Assembly: GCF_900103845.1 (NCBI RefSeq) | Contig: NZ_FNIJ01000004.1 | Location: 248,001 to 312,000, forward strand | DNA from: Pseudomonas jinjuensis | Lineage (GTDB): Bacteria > Pseudomonadota > Gammaproteobacteria > Pseudomonadales > Pseudomonadaceae | Length of the DNA stretch: 64,000 nt | Direction of reading: 5' to 3' | Part shown: positions 42,340 to 52,171 of the stretch, in pieces | Numbering within the stretch: position 1 is the stretch's first letter | How the letters are laid out: each line of letters starts with the position of its first letter | Notes under the pieces: model-generated | Told to the model about the DNA's origin: nothing | Databases searched by the model: none | Seen by the model: only the letters and a program-made list of their open reading frames with translations | Program-made: the position numbers and the translations under genes

Positions 42340-42846
42340 ATGTCCCTGTCGGTCTACGAAACTTCGGTCCCCGTGTTCATCCGCATGCTTGGCAACCTGT
42401 CGGCGATCCTCGCCAAGGCCGCCGCCCATGCCAAGGCGAAATCCATCGATCCCGCCGTCCTGGTCAACGCCCGCCTCGCCCCGGACATGCTGCCGCTGGC
42501 GCGCCAGGTGCAGATCGCCAGCGACAGCGCCAAGGGCTGCGCCGCGCGCCTGGCCGGCATCGACATCCCCGTCTACCCGGACGACGAGACTACCTTCGAC
42601 GAATTGCAGGCGCGCATCGCCAGGACCATCAGGTTTCTCGAGGGGATCAAGGCGGAACAGCTCGACGGCAGCGAAACGCGCACCATCCAGCTGAAGCTGC
42701 GCAATCGCGAGGTGACCTTCAGCGGCCGCGACTTCCTGCTCGGCTTCGCCACGCCGAACTTCTATTTCCACGTCACCACGGCCTACGACATCCTCCGCCA
42801 CAACGGCGTGGAGATAGGCAAGATGGATTATCTCGGCGGCGTCTGA
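42340..42846 (+). CDS. DUF1993-family protein
   Basis: A 168-residue, all-helical, soluble protein. The start MSLSVYETSVPVFIRMLGNL and the end block FYFHVTTAYDILRHNGVEIGKMDYLG match the DUF1993 family, related to the DinB/YfiT four-helix fold. The role is unknown. It has a GGAGTATCAGC ribosome site and stands alone; a 9-base hairpin (TGCCGGGGC / GCCCCGGCA) covers the 3' ends of this gene and the convergent Lrp gene. Confidence 0.85.
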   Translation: MSLSVYETSVPVFIRMLGNLSAILAKAAAHAKAKSIDPAVLVNARLAPDMLPLARQVQIASDSAKGCAARLAGIDIPVYPDDETTFDELQARIARTIRFLEGIKAEQLDGSETRTIQLKLRNREVTFSGRDFLLGFATPNFYFHVTTAYDILRHNGVEIGKMDYLGGV

Positions 42847-42866
42847 GAGCCGGTCCGTGCCGGGGC

Positions 42867-43340
42867 TCAGCGCCCCGGCAGCGGCAGGCTGGTGGTGGAC
42901 TTGATCTCCGACAGGGCGACGATGGAGTTGATCTCCTGGATGCCCGGCACCTGCGACAGCCGCTCGAAGAAGAAGCGTTCGTAGGCCTCGATGTCCTCGG
43001 TGACGATGCGCAGCATGAAGTCCACCGGCCCCATCAGCACGTGGCATTCCAGCACTTCCGGGAACTCGCGGATCGCCGCGGCGAAATCGGTGAGGTGGTT
43101 GCGGCCGTGGGTGTTCAGCTTGACCTGGGCGAATATCTGCGCGTTCAGCCCGACCTTCCTGCGATCCAGCAGGGTGACCTGCTTGCGGATCACGCCTTCC
43201 TCCTTCAGCCGCTGGATGCGCCGCCAGCACGGCGATTGCGACAGGCCGATGCGTTCGGCGATCTCGGCGGTGGAAAGCGTCGCCTCTTCCTGCAGCAGGG
43301 CGAGAATCCGCTGGTCATGGGCATCCAGTGTGACAGGCAT
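42867..43340 (-). CDS. Lrp/AsnC-family transcriptional regulator
   Basis: A 157-residue regulator. The helix-turn-helix is STAEIAERIGLSQSPCWRRIQRL (residues 23-45) and the RAM/ActD effector domain starts near residue 65 (VGLNAQIFAQVKL) with VLECHVLMGPVDFMLRIV. The start at MPVTLDAHD is used. The divergent neighbour is a small protein gene at 43472. Together with the next genes the order resembles PA2028-PA2024 of P. aeruginosa from memory. Confidence 0.88.
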   Translation of the reverse strand: MPVTLDAHDQRILALLQEEATLSTAEIAERIGLSQSPCWRRIQRLKEEGVIRKQVTLLDRRKVGLNAQIFAQVKLNTHGRNHLTDFAAAIREFPEVLECHVLMGPVDFMLRIVTEDIEAYERFFFERLSQVPGIQEINSIVALSEIKSTTSLPLPGR

Positions 43341-43471
43341 ATTTATTCTCTTGGCATAGAATCCATGCATTGATTATGCGCCGAATGTCTCTTACAGGGA
43401 AAATCGAGAACAGAAAAACCTCGGCGCCACCGCCACAATGGGCCTCCGTTCACCGCCACTCCGGACCGCCC

Positions 43472-43816
43472 ATGAACCAGGCCCTGCGTACTCCCTTCAC
43501 TCCTGCCGACAGCCAGCCGGTCGAACTCTTCGGCCTCCGCCCCGACGGCTGGACCCCGCGCCCCGAGGACGCCGGCCATAGCGCCCTGTTCGCCATCCGC
43601 GCGGAAGCCGAGGCCGATATCCTCTGCCGGCTGCTCAATCTCTTCGCCATCCAGGGCTACCTCCCGACGGAAATGCAGGCACGCGAGGAAGACGGCTGGA
43701 TGCACGTGCACCTGCGCCTGCCGGCGCTGCCGCGGCATCGCGCCGAAGTGCTCGCCGCCCGCATGCGCGCCATGGTCACGGTGAGCGAGGTCGAGCTGGA
43801 TTTCCGTCTGCACTGA
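43472..43816 (+). CDS. Conserved small protein of unknown function
   Basis: A 114-residue soluble protein starting MNQALRTPFTPADSQPVELF. The second half alternates helix and strand (EADILCRLLNLFAIQGYLP, then WMHVHLRLPALPRHRAEVLA and VSEVELDF), which suggests an ACT-like sensory fold, but this is only a pattern impression. A longer frame begins at 43370 but overlaps the lrp promoter. It diverges from the Lrp gene. Confidence 0.7.
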   Translation: MNQALRTPFTPADSQPVELFGLRPDGWTPRPEDAGHSALFAIRAEAEADILCRLLNLFAIQGYLPTEMQAREEDGWMHVHLRLPALPRHRAEVLAARMRAMVTVSEVELDFRLH

Positions 43817-43915
43817 AGACTGTCCGTTCAGCGATACAGGCTGGCTCTCTAGCGTTAGCCGGAAGGCGGCACGGGCGGCTAGAGTCGAGCCACTGACTTG
43901 CCTGCGAGAATCCCC

Positions 43916-44911
43916 ATGGCCCGCCCACGCCTGCTCCCCGACAACTTCACCCTGGCCCTGATCGCCACCGTGGCCGCCGCCAGCCTGCTGCCCTGCACCG
44001 GGCAGGTGGCGGTCGTCTTCAGCTGGATCACCAACGCCGGCATCGCCCTGCTGTTCTTCCTGCACGGCGCCAAGCTGTCGCGGCAGGCGGTCATCGCCGG
44101 CGCCACCCACTGGCGCCTGCACCTGCTGGTGTTCTGCTGCACCTTCGTGCTCTTCCCGATCCTAGGCGTGCTGCTCAAGCCGCTGCTGTCGCCGCTGGTC
44201 ACGCCGGAGCTGTACCTCGGCATGCTCTACCTCTGCGCCCTGCCGGCCACGGTGCAGTCCTCCATCGCCTTCACTTCGCTGGCGCGCGGCAACATCCCGG
44301 CGGCGGTATGCAGCGCTTCGGCTTCGAGCCTGATCGGGGTGTTCCTCACGCCGCTGCTGGTGCAATTGCTGATGGGCGTGCATGGCGATACCGGCATGTC
44401 GCCGCTCGACGCCATCGGCAAGATCGCCCTGCAACTGCTGGCGCCCTTCATCGCCGGACAGATGCTGCGCGGCTGGATCGGCGGCTGGGTGGAAAGGCAC
44501 AAGCCGGTGCTGCGCTACGTCGACCAGGGCTCTATCCTGCTGGTGGTCTACACCGCCTTCAGCGCCGCGGTGGTCCAGGGGCTGTGGCGGCAGATTTCGC
44601 TGCCGGCGCTGGCCGGGCTGGTGATCGCCTGCTGCGTGCTGCTGGCCCTGGCGCTGCTCGCCACCAGCCTGCTGGGGCGGCGCCTGGGCTTCTCCCGGGA
44701 AGACCGAATCACCATCGTCTTCTGCGGTTCGAAGAAGAGCCTGGCCACCGGCGTACCGATGGCGCAGGTGCTGTTCGCCGGCGGCACCGTCGGCGTGATC
44801 CTGTTGCCGCTGATGCTGTTCCACCAGATCCAGCTGATGGTCTGCGCCGCGCTCGCCCAGCGCTATGCGCAGCGCCAGGAGGAACCAGCCGCCGCCCTCG
44901 GCGAAGGCTGA
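43916..44911 (+). CDS. Bile acid:sodium symporter-like transporter (YfeH/SBF-like)
   Basis: A 331-residue inner-membrane protein with about ten hydrophobic segments. LLFFLHGAKLSRQAVIAGATHWRLH near residue 45 and FCGSKKSLATGVPMAQVLF near residue 265 are typical of the SBF-like family (PF13593) that includes YfeH. It has the inverted-repeat topology of the NTCP/ASBT fold; the substrate is unknown. The start MARPRLLPDNF is used. Confidence 0.86.
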   Translation: MARPRLLPDNFTLALIATVAAASLLPCTGQVAVVFSWITNAGIALLFFLHGAKLSRQAVIAGATHWRLHLLVFCCTFVLFPILGVLLKPLLSPLVTPELYLGMLYLCALPATVQSSIAFTSLARGNIPAAVCSASASSLIGVFLTPLLVQLLMGVHGDTGMSPLDAIGKIALQLLAPFIAGQMLRGWIGGWVERHKPVLRYVDQGSILLVVYTAFSAAVVQGLWRQISLPALAGLVIACCVLLALALLATSLLGRRLGFSREDRITIVFCGSKKSLATGVPMAQVLFAGGTVGVILLPLMLFHQIQLMVCAALAQRYAQRQEEPAAALGEG

Positions 44912-44930
44912 GCGGCCGGCATGGCGCCCG

Positions 44931-46286
44931 TCACTCGACGGGCGTGCGCAGGGTGACGAATTCCTCGGCGGCGGTCGGGTGGATGCCGATGGTTTCGTCG
45001 AAGACGCGCTTGGTCGCCCCCGCCTTCAGCGCCACGGCGATGCCCTGGAGGATTTCCCCCGCCTCCGGGCCGACCATGTGACAGCCGAGCACCTGGTCGG
45101 TGTCGGCATCGACCACCAGTTTCATCAGGGTCTTTTCCTGGCATTCGGTCAGGGTCAGCTTCATCGCGCGGAAGCGGCTGGCGAAGACCTTCAGCTTGTG
45201 CCCGGCGCTGCGCGCCTCATCCTCGGTCAGGCCGACGGTGCCGATGTTCGGCAGGCTGAACACGGCGGTGGGGATCAGCTTGTAGTCCAGCGGACGGTAC
45301 TCGGCCGGGCGGAACAGATGCCGCGCCACCGCCATGCCTTCGGCCAGCGCCACCGGGGTCAGGGGCACCCGGCCGATCACGTCGCCGATGGCGCGGATCG
45401 ATGGCTCGCTGGTGCGGTAGGCGTCGTCGACCTTGATGAAGCCCTTGTCGTCCAGTTCCACCGCGACGTTTTCCAGCCCCAGGTTGTCCAGCATCGGCCG
45501 GCGGCCGGTGGCATAGAACACGCAATCGGTCTCGAACACCCGGCCATCCTTGAGCGTCGCCACCAGGCTGCCGTCCGTCTCGCGCTCGATGCGGGCGATG
45601 TCGCTGTTGAACTGCAGGTCCACGCCCTTCCCGCCCAGTTCGTCGCGCAAGTGCTCGCGCACGCTGCGGTCGAAGCCGCGCAGGAACAGGTCGCGGCGAT
45701 ACAGCAGGGTGGTCTGCGCACCGAGGCCGTGGAAGATCGAGGCGAATTCCACGGCGATGTAGCCGCCGCCCACCACCAGCACCCGGCGCGGCAGCTGTTC
45801 GAGGAAGAACGCCTCGTTGGAGGTGATCGCGTGTTCCTTGCCGGGAATGTCGGGAATCTGCGGCCAGCCGCCGGTGGCGACGAGGATATTGGCCGCGCGG
45901 AAGCGCTGGCCGTCGACCTCCACCGTATGCGCGTCGCAGATGCGCGCATGGCCTTCCAGCAGGGTCACGCCGCTGTTCACCAGCAGGTTGCGGTAGATGC
46001 CGTTGAGGCGATGGATCTCGCGATTCTTGTTGGCGATCAGCGTGGGCCAGTCGAAGCTCGTCTCGCCGACGCTCCAGCCGAAACCGGCGGACTGTTCGAA
46101 GTCTTCGTGGAAATGCGCGCCGTAGACCAGCAGCTTCTTCGGTACGCAGCCCACGTTCACGCAGGTGCCGCCCAGGTAGCGGCTTTCCGCGACCGCCACG
46201 CGCGCGCCGAAACCGGCGGCGAAACGCGCAGCGCGCACGCCGCCGGAGCCGGCGCCAATCACGAACAGATCGAAATCGAAAGACAT
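44931..46286 (-). CDS. gor: Glutathione reductase
   Basis: A 451-residue NADPH-dependent flavoenzyme that keeps glutathione reduced. FAD motif [11 protein letters not shown] (residues 11-21); redox-active disulfide Cys42 and Cys47 in [18 protein letters not shown] motif [17 protein letters not shown] (near residue 174); and the C-terminal active-site His-Glu in [10 protein letters not shown] (near residue 436). The length is that of P. aeruginosa Gor. The start [11 protein letters not shown] is chosen over an ATG 33 bases upstream. Confidence 0.96.
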   Translation of the reverse strand: MSFDFDLFVIGAGSGGVRAARFAAGFGARVAVAESRYLGGTCVNVGCVPKKLLVYGAHFHEDFEQSAGFGWSVGETSFDWPTLIANKNREIHRLNGIYRNLLVNSGVTLLEGHARICDAHTVEVDGQRFRAANILVATGGWPQIPDIPGKEHAITSNEAFFLEQLPRRVLVVGGGYIAVEFASIFHGLGAQTTLLYRRDLFLRGFDRSVREHLRDELGGKGVDLQFNSDIARIERETDGSLVATLKDGRVFETDCVFYATGRRPMLDNLGLENVAVELDDKGFIKVDDAYRTSEPSIRAIGDVIGRVPLTPVALAEGMAVARHLFRPAEYRPLDYKLIPTAVFSLPNIGTVGLTEDEARSAGHKLKVFASRFRAMKLTLTECQEKTLMKLVVDADTDQVLGCHMVGPEAGEILQGIAVALKAGATKRVFDETIGIHPTAAEEFVTLRTPVE

Positions 46287-46370
46287 CATCGCTCTCCGTG
46301 TGCAAATTGCCGGCAGCATACCCTATCCGCACTGGCCTATCCTGCGAGGAAACCCCGTGGAGAAGCCGCC

Positions 46371-46793
46371 ATGCGACCCACCCTCACCCACCTGGCCCTG
46401 CACGTCCCGGACCTGGATGCCTGCATCGCGTTCTACCAGCGCTTCTGCGGCATGCGGGTGATCCACCAGCGCGAAGGCAAGGGCTCGCGCATCGTCTGGA
46501 TGGCCGAACCGGGCAAGGAGCACAGCTTCATCTTCGTCATCATGCCCGGCGGCGAGGCCCGCCACCTGGCGGCGGACGACTACAGCCACTTCGGTTTCGC
46601 CGTCGACAGCCACGCGGCCGTCGACGCCGTGGCAGCCATGGCCGCGGAGGATGGCTGCCTGATCTGGGCGCCGCGCCAGGAGCCCTATCCAGTCGGCTAT
46701 TACTGTGGCGTTCGTGACCCTTGCGGTAATTACGTCGAGTTCAGCTACGGCCAGCCGTTGGGGCCGGGGTCGGAGGATATGCCGATTCCGTGA
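46371..46793 (+). CDS. VOC (glyoxalase/dioxygenase superfamily) protein
   Basis: A 140-residue protein with two beta-alpha-beta-beta-beta modules: THLALHVPDLDACIAFYQRF (residues 5-24) and YSHFGFAVDSHAAVDAVAAM (from about 72). Potential metal ligands are His in the first strand, His in SHFGFAV and Glu in NYVEFSYG. The end DPCGNYVEF is a classical VOC motif. The reaction is unknown. It has GGAGAAG upstream and diverges from gor. Confidence 0.85.
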   Translation: MRPTLTHLALHVPDLDACIAFYQRFCGMRVIHQREGKGSRIVWMAEPGKEHSFIFVIMPGGEARHLAADDYSHFGFAVDSHAAVDAVAAMAAEDGCLIWAPRQEPYPVGYYCGVRDPCGNYVEFSYGQPLGPGSEDMPIP

Positions 46794-46840
46794 CATTGCA
46801 GGAGCACGCCATACGTGGGAAATAACGCGGGCGCCTATCG

Positions 46841-46898
46841 TTCCCACGCTCCTGCGTGGGAACCATGAAATATGTCGCGGGCATGGCCCGCTCCTACG
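46841..46898. repeat. Two adjacent REP types: GTTCCCACG hairpin and a GCCCGCTCCTAC half
   Basis: TTCCCACGCTCCTGCGTGGGAA (palindrome around CCTG) is followed by CGCGGGCATGGCCCGCTCCTAC, a single unit of the 14644/22091 family. They lie between the convergent VOC and hydroxylase genes. Confidence 0.75.
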
Positions 46899-46911
46899 GC
46901 CGGGGAATGCC

Positions 46912-48084
46912 TCACGCGCCCTGGGTCAGATGCCGCGCGATGGCCCGGCGCAGCGGCGGCATGGCCTGGGCCAGGCGCAGCCCGGCGTTGCGCAGCAGGC
47001 GTGCCGGCGGGCTCGGCTGGTTGTACAGGCCGACGATGGCGCTGGTCGCCTGGTACAGCGGCCAGGTCGCCAGGCGGTGCGCCAGCGCATAGCGTTGCAG
47101 CGGCCAGGCCGAGCCGATGTCGCCGCCGCGGCGGTGCGTGGCCAGCAGCTCTTCCGCCAGCCGGCGCTGGCTCTGCAGGCCGAAGTTGAAGCCGTGGGCG
47201 GTGACCGGGTGCATGCCCACCGCGGCGTCGCCGATCAGGGCGCAGCGCGGACCGGCCATGCGTTCGGCGTAGACGCCGACCAGCGGGTAGGTATGTGGCT
47301 CGCCGACCAGGCACATGCCGCCCAGGCGATGCTCGAAGCGCCGTTCGATGTCCCGGGCGAAGGCTTCCTCGTCCATCTCCAGCAGCGGCGCCATCTCGCG
47401 CTGCGGCAGGGTCAGCACCACCGAAGAGCGATCGCCGTTGAGCGGCAGCAGCGCCAGGGTCTGGCCATAGCCGAACCATTCCCACGCCACCTGCCGGTGC
47501 GGCCGTTCGTGCGCCATGCGGCAGACCAGCATGGTCTTGCCGAAGTCCTGCATGCGCGCGCCGATGCCGAGCAGGCGGCGGGTTTCCGAGAAGCGGCTGT
47601 CGGCGGCCACCAGCAGGCGGGCATGCACTTCGCCGCCATCGGCGAGGGTCACGCGCATGCCGTCGGGCTGGGCGTGCAGCGCGGCGATCGCGGTTTCGCC
47701 CAGCAGGGTCACGTCGGGACAGTTTTCCACCACCGCGTAGGCGGCCCGGCGGATCGCCTGGTTCGACACCAGGTAGCCGAGCTGGCCGGCGCCGGCCATG
47801 CCCGCCTCGATGCGCAGGGCGAACAGCGACTGTCCGTTGAGCACCTGGGCATCGCGCAGCGGCGAAACATCCTCGGCGGCGATGCGCGACCACAGGCCCA
47901 GCGTGCGCAGCTGCGCCTGCGAGGCATGGGTCAGCGCGATCTCGCGGCCGTCTTCGGCAGGGTCCGCCAGAGCGGCGAGCGGCTGGCGGTCGATCAGCAG
48001 GATCGACAGACCATGCCCGGACAGCGCGCGGGCCAGGCAGAGTCCGGCCGGACCGGCGCCGACGATGGCAACGTCCACATTCAT
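46912..48084 (-). CDS. FAD-dependent hydroxylase, UbiH/UbiF family (UbiM-like)
   Basis: A 390-residue flavin monooxygenase. The dinucleotide motif is VAIVGAGPAGLCLARAL (residues 5-21), the family motif is CALIGDAAVGMHPVTAHGFN (near residue 285). The middle segment (SETRRLLGIGARMQDFGKTM, then AWEWFGYGQTLALLPLNGD) recalls UbiM, a hydroxylase of the ubiquinone ring with relaxed positional choice. It does not lie with ubiH/visC/pepP, so it is an extra member of the family. Assignment to UbiM is from memory of the family. Confidence 0.72.
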   Translation of the reverse strand: MNVDVAIVGAGPAGLCLARALSGHGLSILLIDRQPLAALADPAEDGREIALTHASQAQLRTLGLWSRIAAEDVSPLRDAQVLNGQSLFALRIEAGMAGAGQLGYLVSNQAIRRAAYAVVENCPDVTLLGETAIAALHAQPDGMRVTLADGGEVHARLLVAADSRFSETRRLLGIGARMQDFGKTMLVCRMAHERPHRQVAWEWFGYGQTLALLPLNGDRSSVVLTLPQREMAPLLEMDEEAFARDIERRFEHRLGGMCLVGEPHTYPLVGVYAERMAGPRCALIGDAAVGMHPVTAHGFNFGLQSQRRLAEELLATHRRGGDIGSAWPLQRYALAHRLATWPLYQATSAIVGLYNQPSPPARLLRNAGLRLAQAMPPLRRAIARHLTQGA

Positions 48085-48158
48085 GGGGTGACTCCTTTCG
48101 CAGGGGGTGAGCGGTCCGCCAGTCTAGGTGGCGCGGCGGCGGCCGTTCTTGCGATGGA

Positions 48159-49277
48159 TCAGATTTCCCGGGTCAGCTGACGCACCTGCAGGCCGTCCAG
48201 TTCGGCCAGGTAGTCGTCCAGGCCGAGCAGGCCGACGCAGGGCATCGCGCCGCGCCGGGCGAGCCTGCCGCTGGCCAGCTGGCGCGCCAGGGCGACGGCG
48301 ACGCTGGCGGGAATGCTGGAGCCATGCCCGGCGCTGGCGAGCAGCTCCCAGCACAGCGCCAGCGGCCGGCCGTCGTCACCCTCGCCGTGCAGGCAGACGA
48401 ACATTCCGCTGCGCCCGCTGCCCAGTGGCTGCAGCACCCGCGCCATGCGCTGCAGGCTGGCGCAGTACGGCGCGACGCTGCGCAGCAGGCCGCTGCGCAC
48501 CAGCCAGGCGAGCGCCCAGGCACCCACCTGGGCCAGGCCGCTGCCCTGCCCGCTGGCGAACTGCACGTCGCGCACGCCGGCGTAGCGCTGCGGGAACAGC
48601 TCCAGATCGGGCGCATCGCACCAGGCCAGCCAGCGCCTGCCCAGCGGCGCGGCGAAGCGGTGGCGGCGCAGTCCCTGCCAGCCGTAGACCTCCTGCCACC
48701 GGCCCTGGCGCCACTGGCGCAGCGGCTTGCCGCAGCAGTCGAGCGCCTCGACCAGGGTGGCGAGCCCGGGAATCCTCGCCGACCAGCTGATGCCGTGGCT
48801 GATGCTGTCCAGGCGGGAGAAGCGCGGCAGCAGGTGATCCACCACCGCCGCGCTCAGCGCCGGCAGCGAGGCGGCGCCGGCGCATACCAGCACCCCGGCG
48901 CTACGCGCCAGGCGGTCCAGCTGGCCGATGTTGCAGACGAAGGCACGTGAGTCGGCGAGGTCGAGATAATGCGCGCGGGCTTCCACCGCCGCCCGCGCCA
49001 CCCGGTAGTCCCGGTGCCGGACCGGGCCGGCGGCGCAGATCACCAGGTTCACCCGCAGCTCGGCGAGGCGGCCGGCCAGGGTCGGCTGGTTCATGTCCAG
49101 GCACACCGCCTCGCCGCCGGTTTCCCGCGCCAGGTCCTCCGCGCGCTTGCGGTCGCGGCCGGCGACCAGCACCTGGATGCCCTCGCAGGCGCCGAGGCGA
49201 CGCACGATCAGGCTGCCGAAATTGCCGTAGCCGCCGAGCACCAGCACCCGGAATGCCGGACTGGATGATGCGGGCAT
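48159..49277 (-). CDS. Saccharopine dehydrogenase-like NAD(P)-binding protein
   Basis: A 372-residue protein. The N-terminal Rossmann motif is RVLVLGGYGNFGSLIVRRLG (near residue 9), followed by LVAGRDRKRAEDLARETGGE and VICAAGPVRHRDYRVARAA, the pattern of saccharopine dehydrogenase-like oxidoreductases. The C-terminal part (from about residue 150) has no catalytic motif I can name. It is 74 bases upstream of the hydroxylase gene on the same strand; substrate unknown. Confidence 0.78.
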   Translation of the reverse strand: MPASSSPAFRVLVLGGYGNFGSLIVRRLGACEGIQVLVAGRDRKRAEDLARETGGEAVCLDMNQPTLAGRLAELRVNLVICAAGPVRHRDYRVARAAVEARAHYLDLADSRAFVCNIGQLDRLARSAGVLVCAGAASLPALSAAVVDHLLPRFSRLDSISHGISWSARIPGLATLVEALDCCGKPLRQWRQGRWQEVYGWQGLRRHRFAAPLGRRWLAWCDAPDLELFPQRYAGVRDVQFASGQGSGLAQVGAWALAWLVRSGLLRSVAPYCASLQRMARVLQPLGSGRSGMFVCLHGEGDDGRPLALCWELLASAGHGSSIPASVAVALARQLASGRLARRGAMPCVGLLGLDDYLAELDGLQVRQLTREI

Positions 49278-49382
49278 CGCCTCTCCCCTCGTGCCGCCCC
49301 GGGCCGGGCGGACTTGCTGTTTGCACGAGGGAAGGAAGTCTAGAAGGTGATTCCCGTCATGCCAGGCGAAGCGCCGGACGGT

Positions 49383-50510
49383 TCAGAGATCGCGCCCCAC
49401 CGGGTAGATCAGTTCTTCCTTGTAGCCGGCCCAGACGCGCACGGCGGCGGGGAATTCCGCGTCCAGCCGCGGATCGCCGCTGTCCACCAGCAACGGCCGG
49501 CCTTCCAGCGTGCCGAGCTTGCGCTTGGTGGCGACCACCCGCAGCCTCTCCAGGCCGATGGCGCGCAGCACGCGCGGGCTGATCTGCTGGTTGCCGCGGC
49601 CGATGATGTGGCCCTGGCCGCCGATGGCGGTGACCAGCAGGAACGCCGGATGGCCGTCGACCAGTTCCAACAGCTGCCGCTCGGTGACGTCGCGGGCGAT
49701 CACCTGGCCGTTCTCGATCACGTCCACGCCGAGCAGCGTGGTCTCCAGCCCGAGCACCTGAGCCAGGCCGTGCAGCGTCGAGCCGGGGCCGAAGACGTAG
49801 CGCACGCCCTCCTCCCAGCTGTCCGCCAGCCAGTCGGCGAGATCGGCCAGCACCAGTTCCTCGGTCTCGACTCCGGCCTGCTTCACGTGCTGCATGAAGT
49901 GGCCTTCCTCGGGCACCGTCAGCTCGGCGTACCAGCGCGCCGCCAAACGCCCCTCGCGCAGCGCGGCCTCGTCGAGGTCGCGGACTTCGCCGTGGGTCAG
50001 GCGCACCAGGCCGCCCTCCACCAGGCGCCGCGCCAGTTCGCCAGCGGCGCGCGGGCTGATGGCGTAGACGCCGGAGTGGATCTTCACCCCCGCGGGAATC
50101 CCCAGCACCGGCTGGCCTTCCCGCGCCACGCCGGCCACGTCCCGCGCGGTGCCGTCGCCGCCGGCGAAGAGGATCAGCGCCACGCCGGCGTCCTGCAGCG
50201 CCTGCACCGCATGGCGGGTGTCCTCGGCGGTGCTCTGCGGGCCCTCGATCTGGCCGAGGACTTCGTGGCGGAAGCCCATGTCGCGCAGCAGGTCGGCGCC
50301 CATCGGGCCGGGGAAGGTCAGGAAGGCCAGGCGCTCGCGCAGGGGCAGCAGGCGCTCCAGGGCGGTCCGCGTGCGATCCGCCGCGTGCGGCTCGGCGCCG
50401 CGCGCCAGAGCCAGTTCGGCGACTCCGTCGCTGCCCTTGAGCGCGGTCGGGCCGCCAATACCGGCCAGCGGATTGATGATCAGCCCCAAGCGAAACCCGT
50501 CCATACTCAT
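49383..50510 (-). CDS. ATP-NAD kinase-like protein (COG3199 type)
   Basis: A 375-residue protein of the NAD kinase/diacylglycerol kinase superfamily. It opens with FRLGLIINPLAGIGGPTALKG and carries the nucleotide motif LFAGGDGTARDVAG (near residue 122), both diagnostic. It is longer than NAD kinase (about 295), and the C-terminal GGQGHIIGRGNQQISPRVL block is typical of COG3199 proteins, whose true substrate is unsettled. The start at 50510 has GAGGTG upstream. Confidence 0.82.
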   Translation of the reverse strand: MSMDGFRLGLIINPLAGIGGPTALKGSDGVAELALARGAEPHAADRTRTALERLLPLRERLAFLTFPGPMGADLLRDMGFRHEVLGQIEGPQSTAEDTRHAVQALQDAGVALILFAGGDGTARDVAGVAREGQPVLGIPAGVKIHSGVYAISPRAAGELARRLVEGGLVRLTHGEVRDLDEAALREGRLAARWYAELTVPEEGHFMQHVKQAGVETEELVLADLADWLADSWEEGVRYVFGPGSTLHGLAQVLGLETTLLGVDVIENGQVIARDVTERQLLELVDGHPAFLLVTAIGGQGHIIGRGNQQISPRVLRAIGLERLRVVATKRKLGTLEGRPLLVDSGDPRLDAEFPAAVRVWAGYKEELIYPVGRDL

Positions 50511-50703
50511 TTCAGCATCACCTCGTCCGGACCGGCCCAGCGCCGGGGCGGACACTATAACGACAAGCACCAACCGGGGACTTCGCGCATGGCACGCCAT
50601 GCGCGGGGCTCCGGTTTTTTGCTTTGGAATACGCCCTGGCGCGTCACCGAGGCTTCATGCGATCTGTCTAGACTGCAAGCAACAGCCGATGAGGAACCTG
50701 GCC

Positions 50704-50880
50704 ATGAGCACCCCGGAAACCCGCAAGACCGAGCCCAGCCCCGCACCGACTCCCGGCAACCCCCAGCAATCGGTCGGCGGCTCCATCATCGATGCCGAGG
50801 GGCATGAAATCCCCATCACCGAGGACATGATCCGGCGCGCGTGCAAGGAGCTGGATGAAAGCTGCGAAGACTCGGACTGA
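50704..50880 (+). CDS. Small acidic protein of unknown function
   Basis: A 58-residue protein: a Pro/Ser/Thr-rich, probably disordered first half and a short helical second half (IPITEDMIRRACKELDESCE). The codon use is like that of neighbouring genes and GATGAGGAA precedes the ATG at a good distance. It lies six bases from the convergent pdxB stop. The section 50511-50703 before it shows no other gene. Confidence 0.65.
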   Translation: MSTPETRKTEPSPAPTPGNPQQSVGGSIIDAEGHEIPITEDMIRRACKELDESCEDSD

Positions 50881-50886
50881 GGGCGT

Positions 50887-52035
50887 TCACTCCCCCACCC
50901 GGTTCGCCCCCAGCGCATCGACGATCCGCTGCAGCGCCGGCGCCTCGCCCTGCAGGTCGACCCACAGCCCGGTGATCTCGCGGCGCGGCGGGTAGTGCTT
51001 GCGCAGCGCGTCGAAGGCTTTCGCCCGTGTCGCGTCATCGCCGGCCAGGCTGCGGCGGAACGCGGCATCGTCGCCGCGCGGGTCGTACACCGCGCGGCAC
51101 AGCAGCGCCAGCGCCCAGTCCGGGTCGCAGTCTTCCGACAGGCTCAGCCCCGCCAGCCACTGCGGCGGCAGCAGGTCGTCCAGGCGCACCGCCGGCGCCA
51201 CGCCCTTCCAGGCGCAGAAGGCCTCGTGGATCTGCGCAGTGCCGCGAATCTTGCCGTCCAGGCTGTAGCCGGCGATGTGCGGCGTGGCGATCTGGCACAG
51301 ATGCGCCAGGGCGACATCCACCTGCGGCTCGCCCTCCCACACGTCCAGCGCCACTTCCAGGTCGGCGCCGGCCTGCAGGTGTTCGCGCAGCGCCAGGTTG
51401 TCCACCACCGCGCCACGGCTGGCGTTGAGCAGCCAGGCGCCCGGCCGCAGCGAGCGCAGCCGCGCGGCGTCGAGCAGATGGCGGGTGGGATGCGCGCCGA
51501 GGCGGGTCAGCGGGGTATGCAGGCTGACCACGTCACACTTGCGCAGCAGCTCGTCCAGTTCGACGAAATCGCCATCCTCGGCGGCCTGCCGCGGCGGGTC
51601 GCAGACCAGCACCTTCCAGCCCAGCCCGCGCAGCACGTCCACCAGCCGCCCGCCGACCTGGCCGGCGCCGACCACGCCGTAGCTGCGCGAGGCGAGATCG
51701 ACGCCCTGCAGCTCGGCCAGCACCAGCAGGCTGCCCAGCACCCAGTCCACCACGCCGCGCGCATTGCAGCCCGGCGCGCTGGCCCAGGCGATGCCGGCCC
51801 CGGCGAAATACTCCAGGTCCAGGTGGTCGGTGCCGATGGTGCAGGTGCCGACGAAGCGCACCTGGCTGCCTTCCAGCAGGGCGCGGTCGACGCGGGTCAC
51901 CGAGCGCACCAGCAGCACTTCGGCGTCACCGATGGCGGCGCGGTCGATGCCACGGCCCGGCACGCGGCGGATTTCGCCGTGACCGCCGAAAAAGGCTTCG
52001 ACCAGGGGAATGTTCTCATCGGCAAGAATACGCAT
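50887..52035 (-). CDS. pdxB: Erythronate-4-phosphate dehydrogenase
   Basis: A 382-residue NAD-dependent dehydrogenase, second step of pyridoxal-phosphate synthesis. It starts [16 protein letters not shown]. The D-2-hydroxyacid dehydrogenase triad is seen as Arg in [12 protein letters not shown], Glu in [10 protein letters not shown] and His in [14 protein letters not shown]. The NAD loop is [13 protein letters not shown] (near residue 121). The C-terminal dimerisation domain ([19 protein letters not shown]) is present, as in full PdxB. A single gene. Confidence 0.95.
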   Translation of the reverse strand: MRILADENIPLVEAFFGGHGEIRRVPGRGIDRAAIGDAEVLLVRSVTRVDRALLEGSQVRFVGTCTIGTDHLDLEYFAGAGIAWASAPGCNARGVVDWVLGSLLVLAELQGVDLASRSYGVVGAGQVGGRLVDVLRGLGWKVLVCDPPRQAAEDGDFVELDELLRKCDVVSLHTPLTRLGAHPTRHLLDAARLRSLRPGAWLLNASRGAVVDNLALREHLQAGADLEVALDVWEGEPQVDVALAHLCQIATPHIAGYSLDGKIRGTAQIHEAFCAWKGVAPAVRLDDLLPPQWLAGLSLSEDCDPDWALALLCRAVYDPRGDDAAFRRSLAGDDATRAKAFDALRKHYPPRREITGLWVDLQGEAPALQRIVDALGANRVGE

Positions 52036-52171
52036 TGGCTGACTCCGTTTTCCGAGACGCCCACTTTACCAGCGCCGCGATCGGTGGTCGCGGCCGGGAT
52101 GCCCGGCCCTTCCTGACCACTCCGACAGGCTTTAGACTGGCGGGCTTTTTCCAGTACGCAGAAGGATCATC

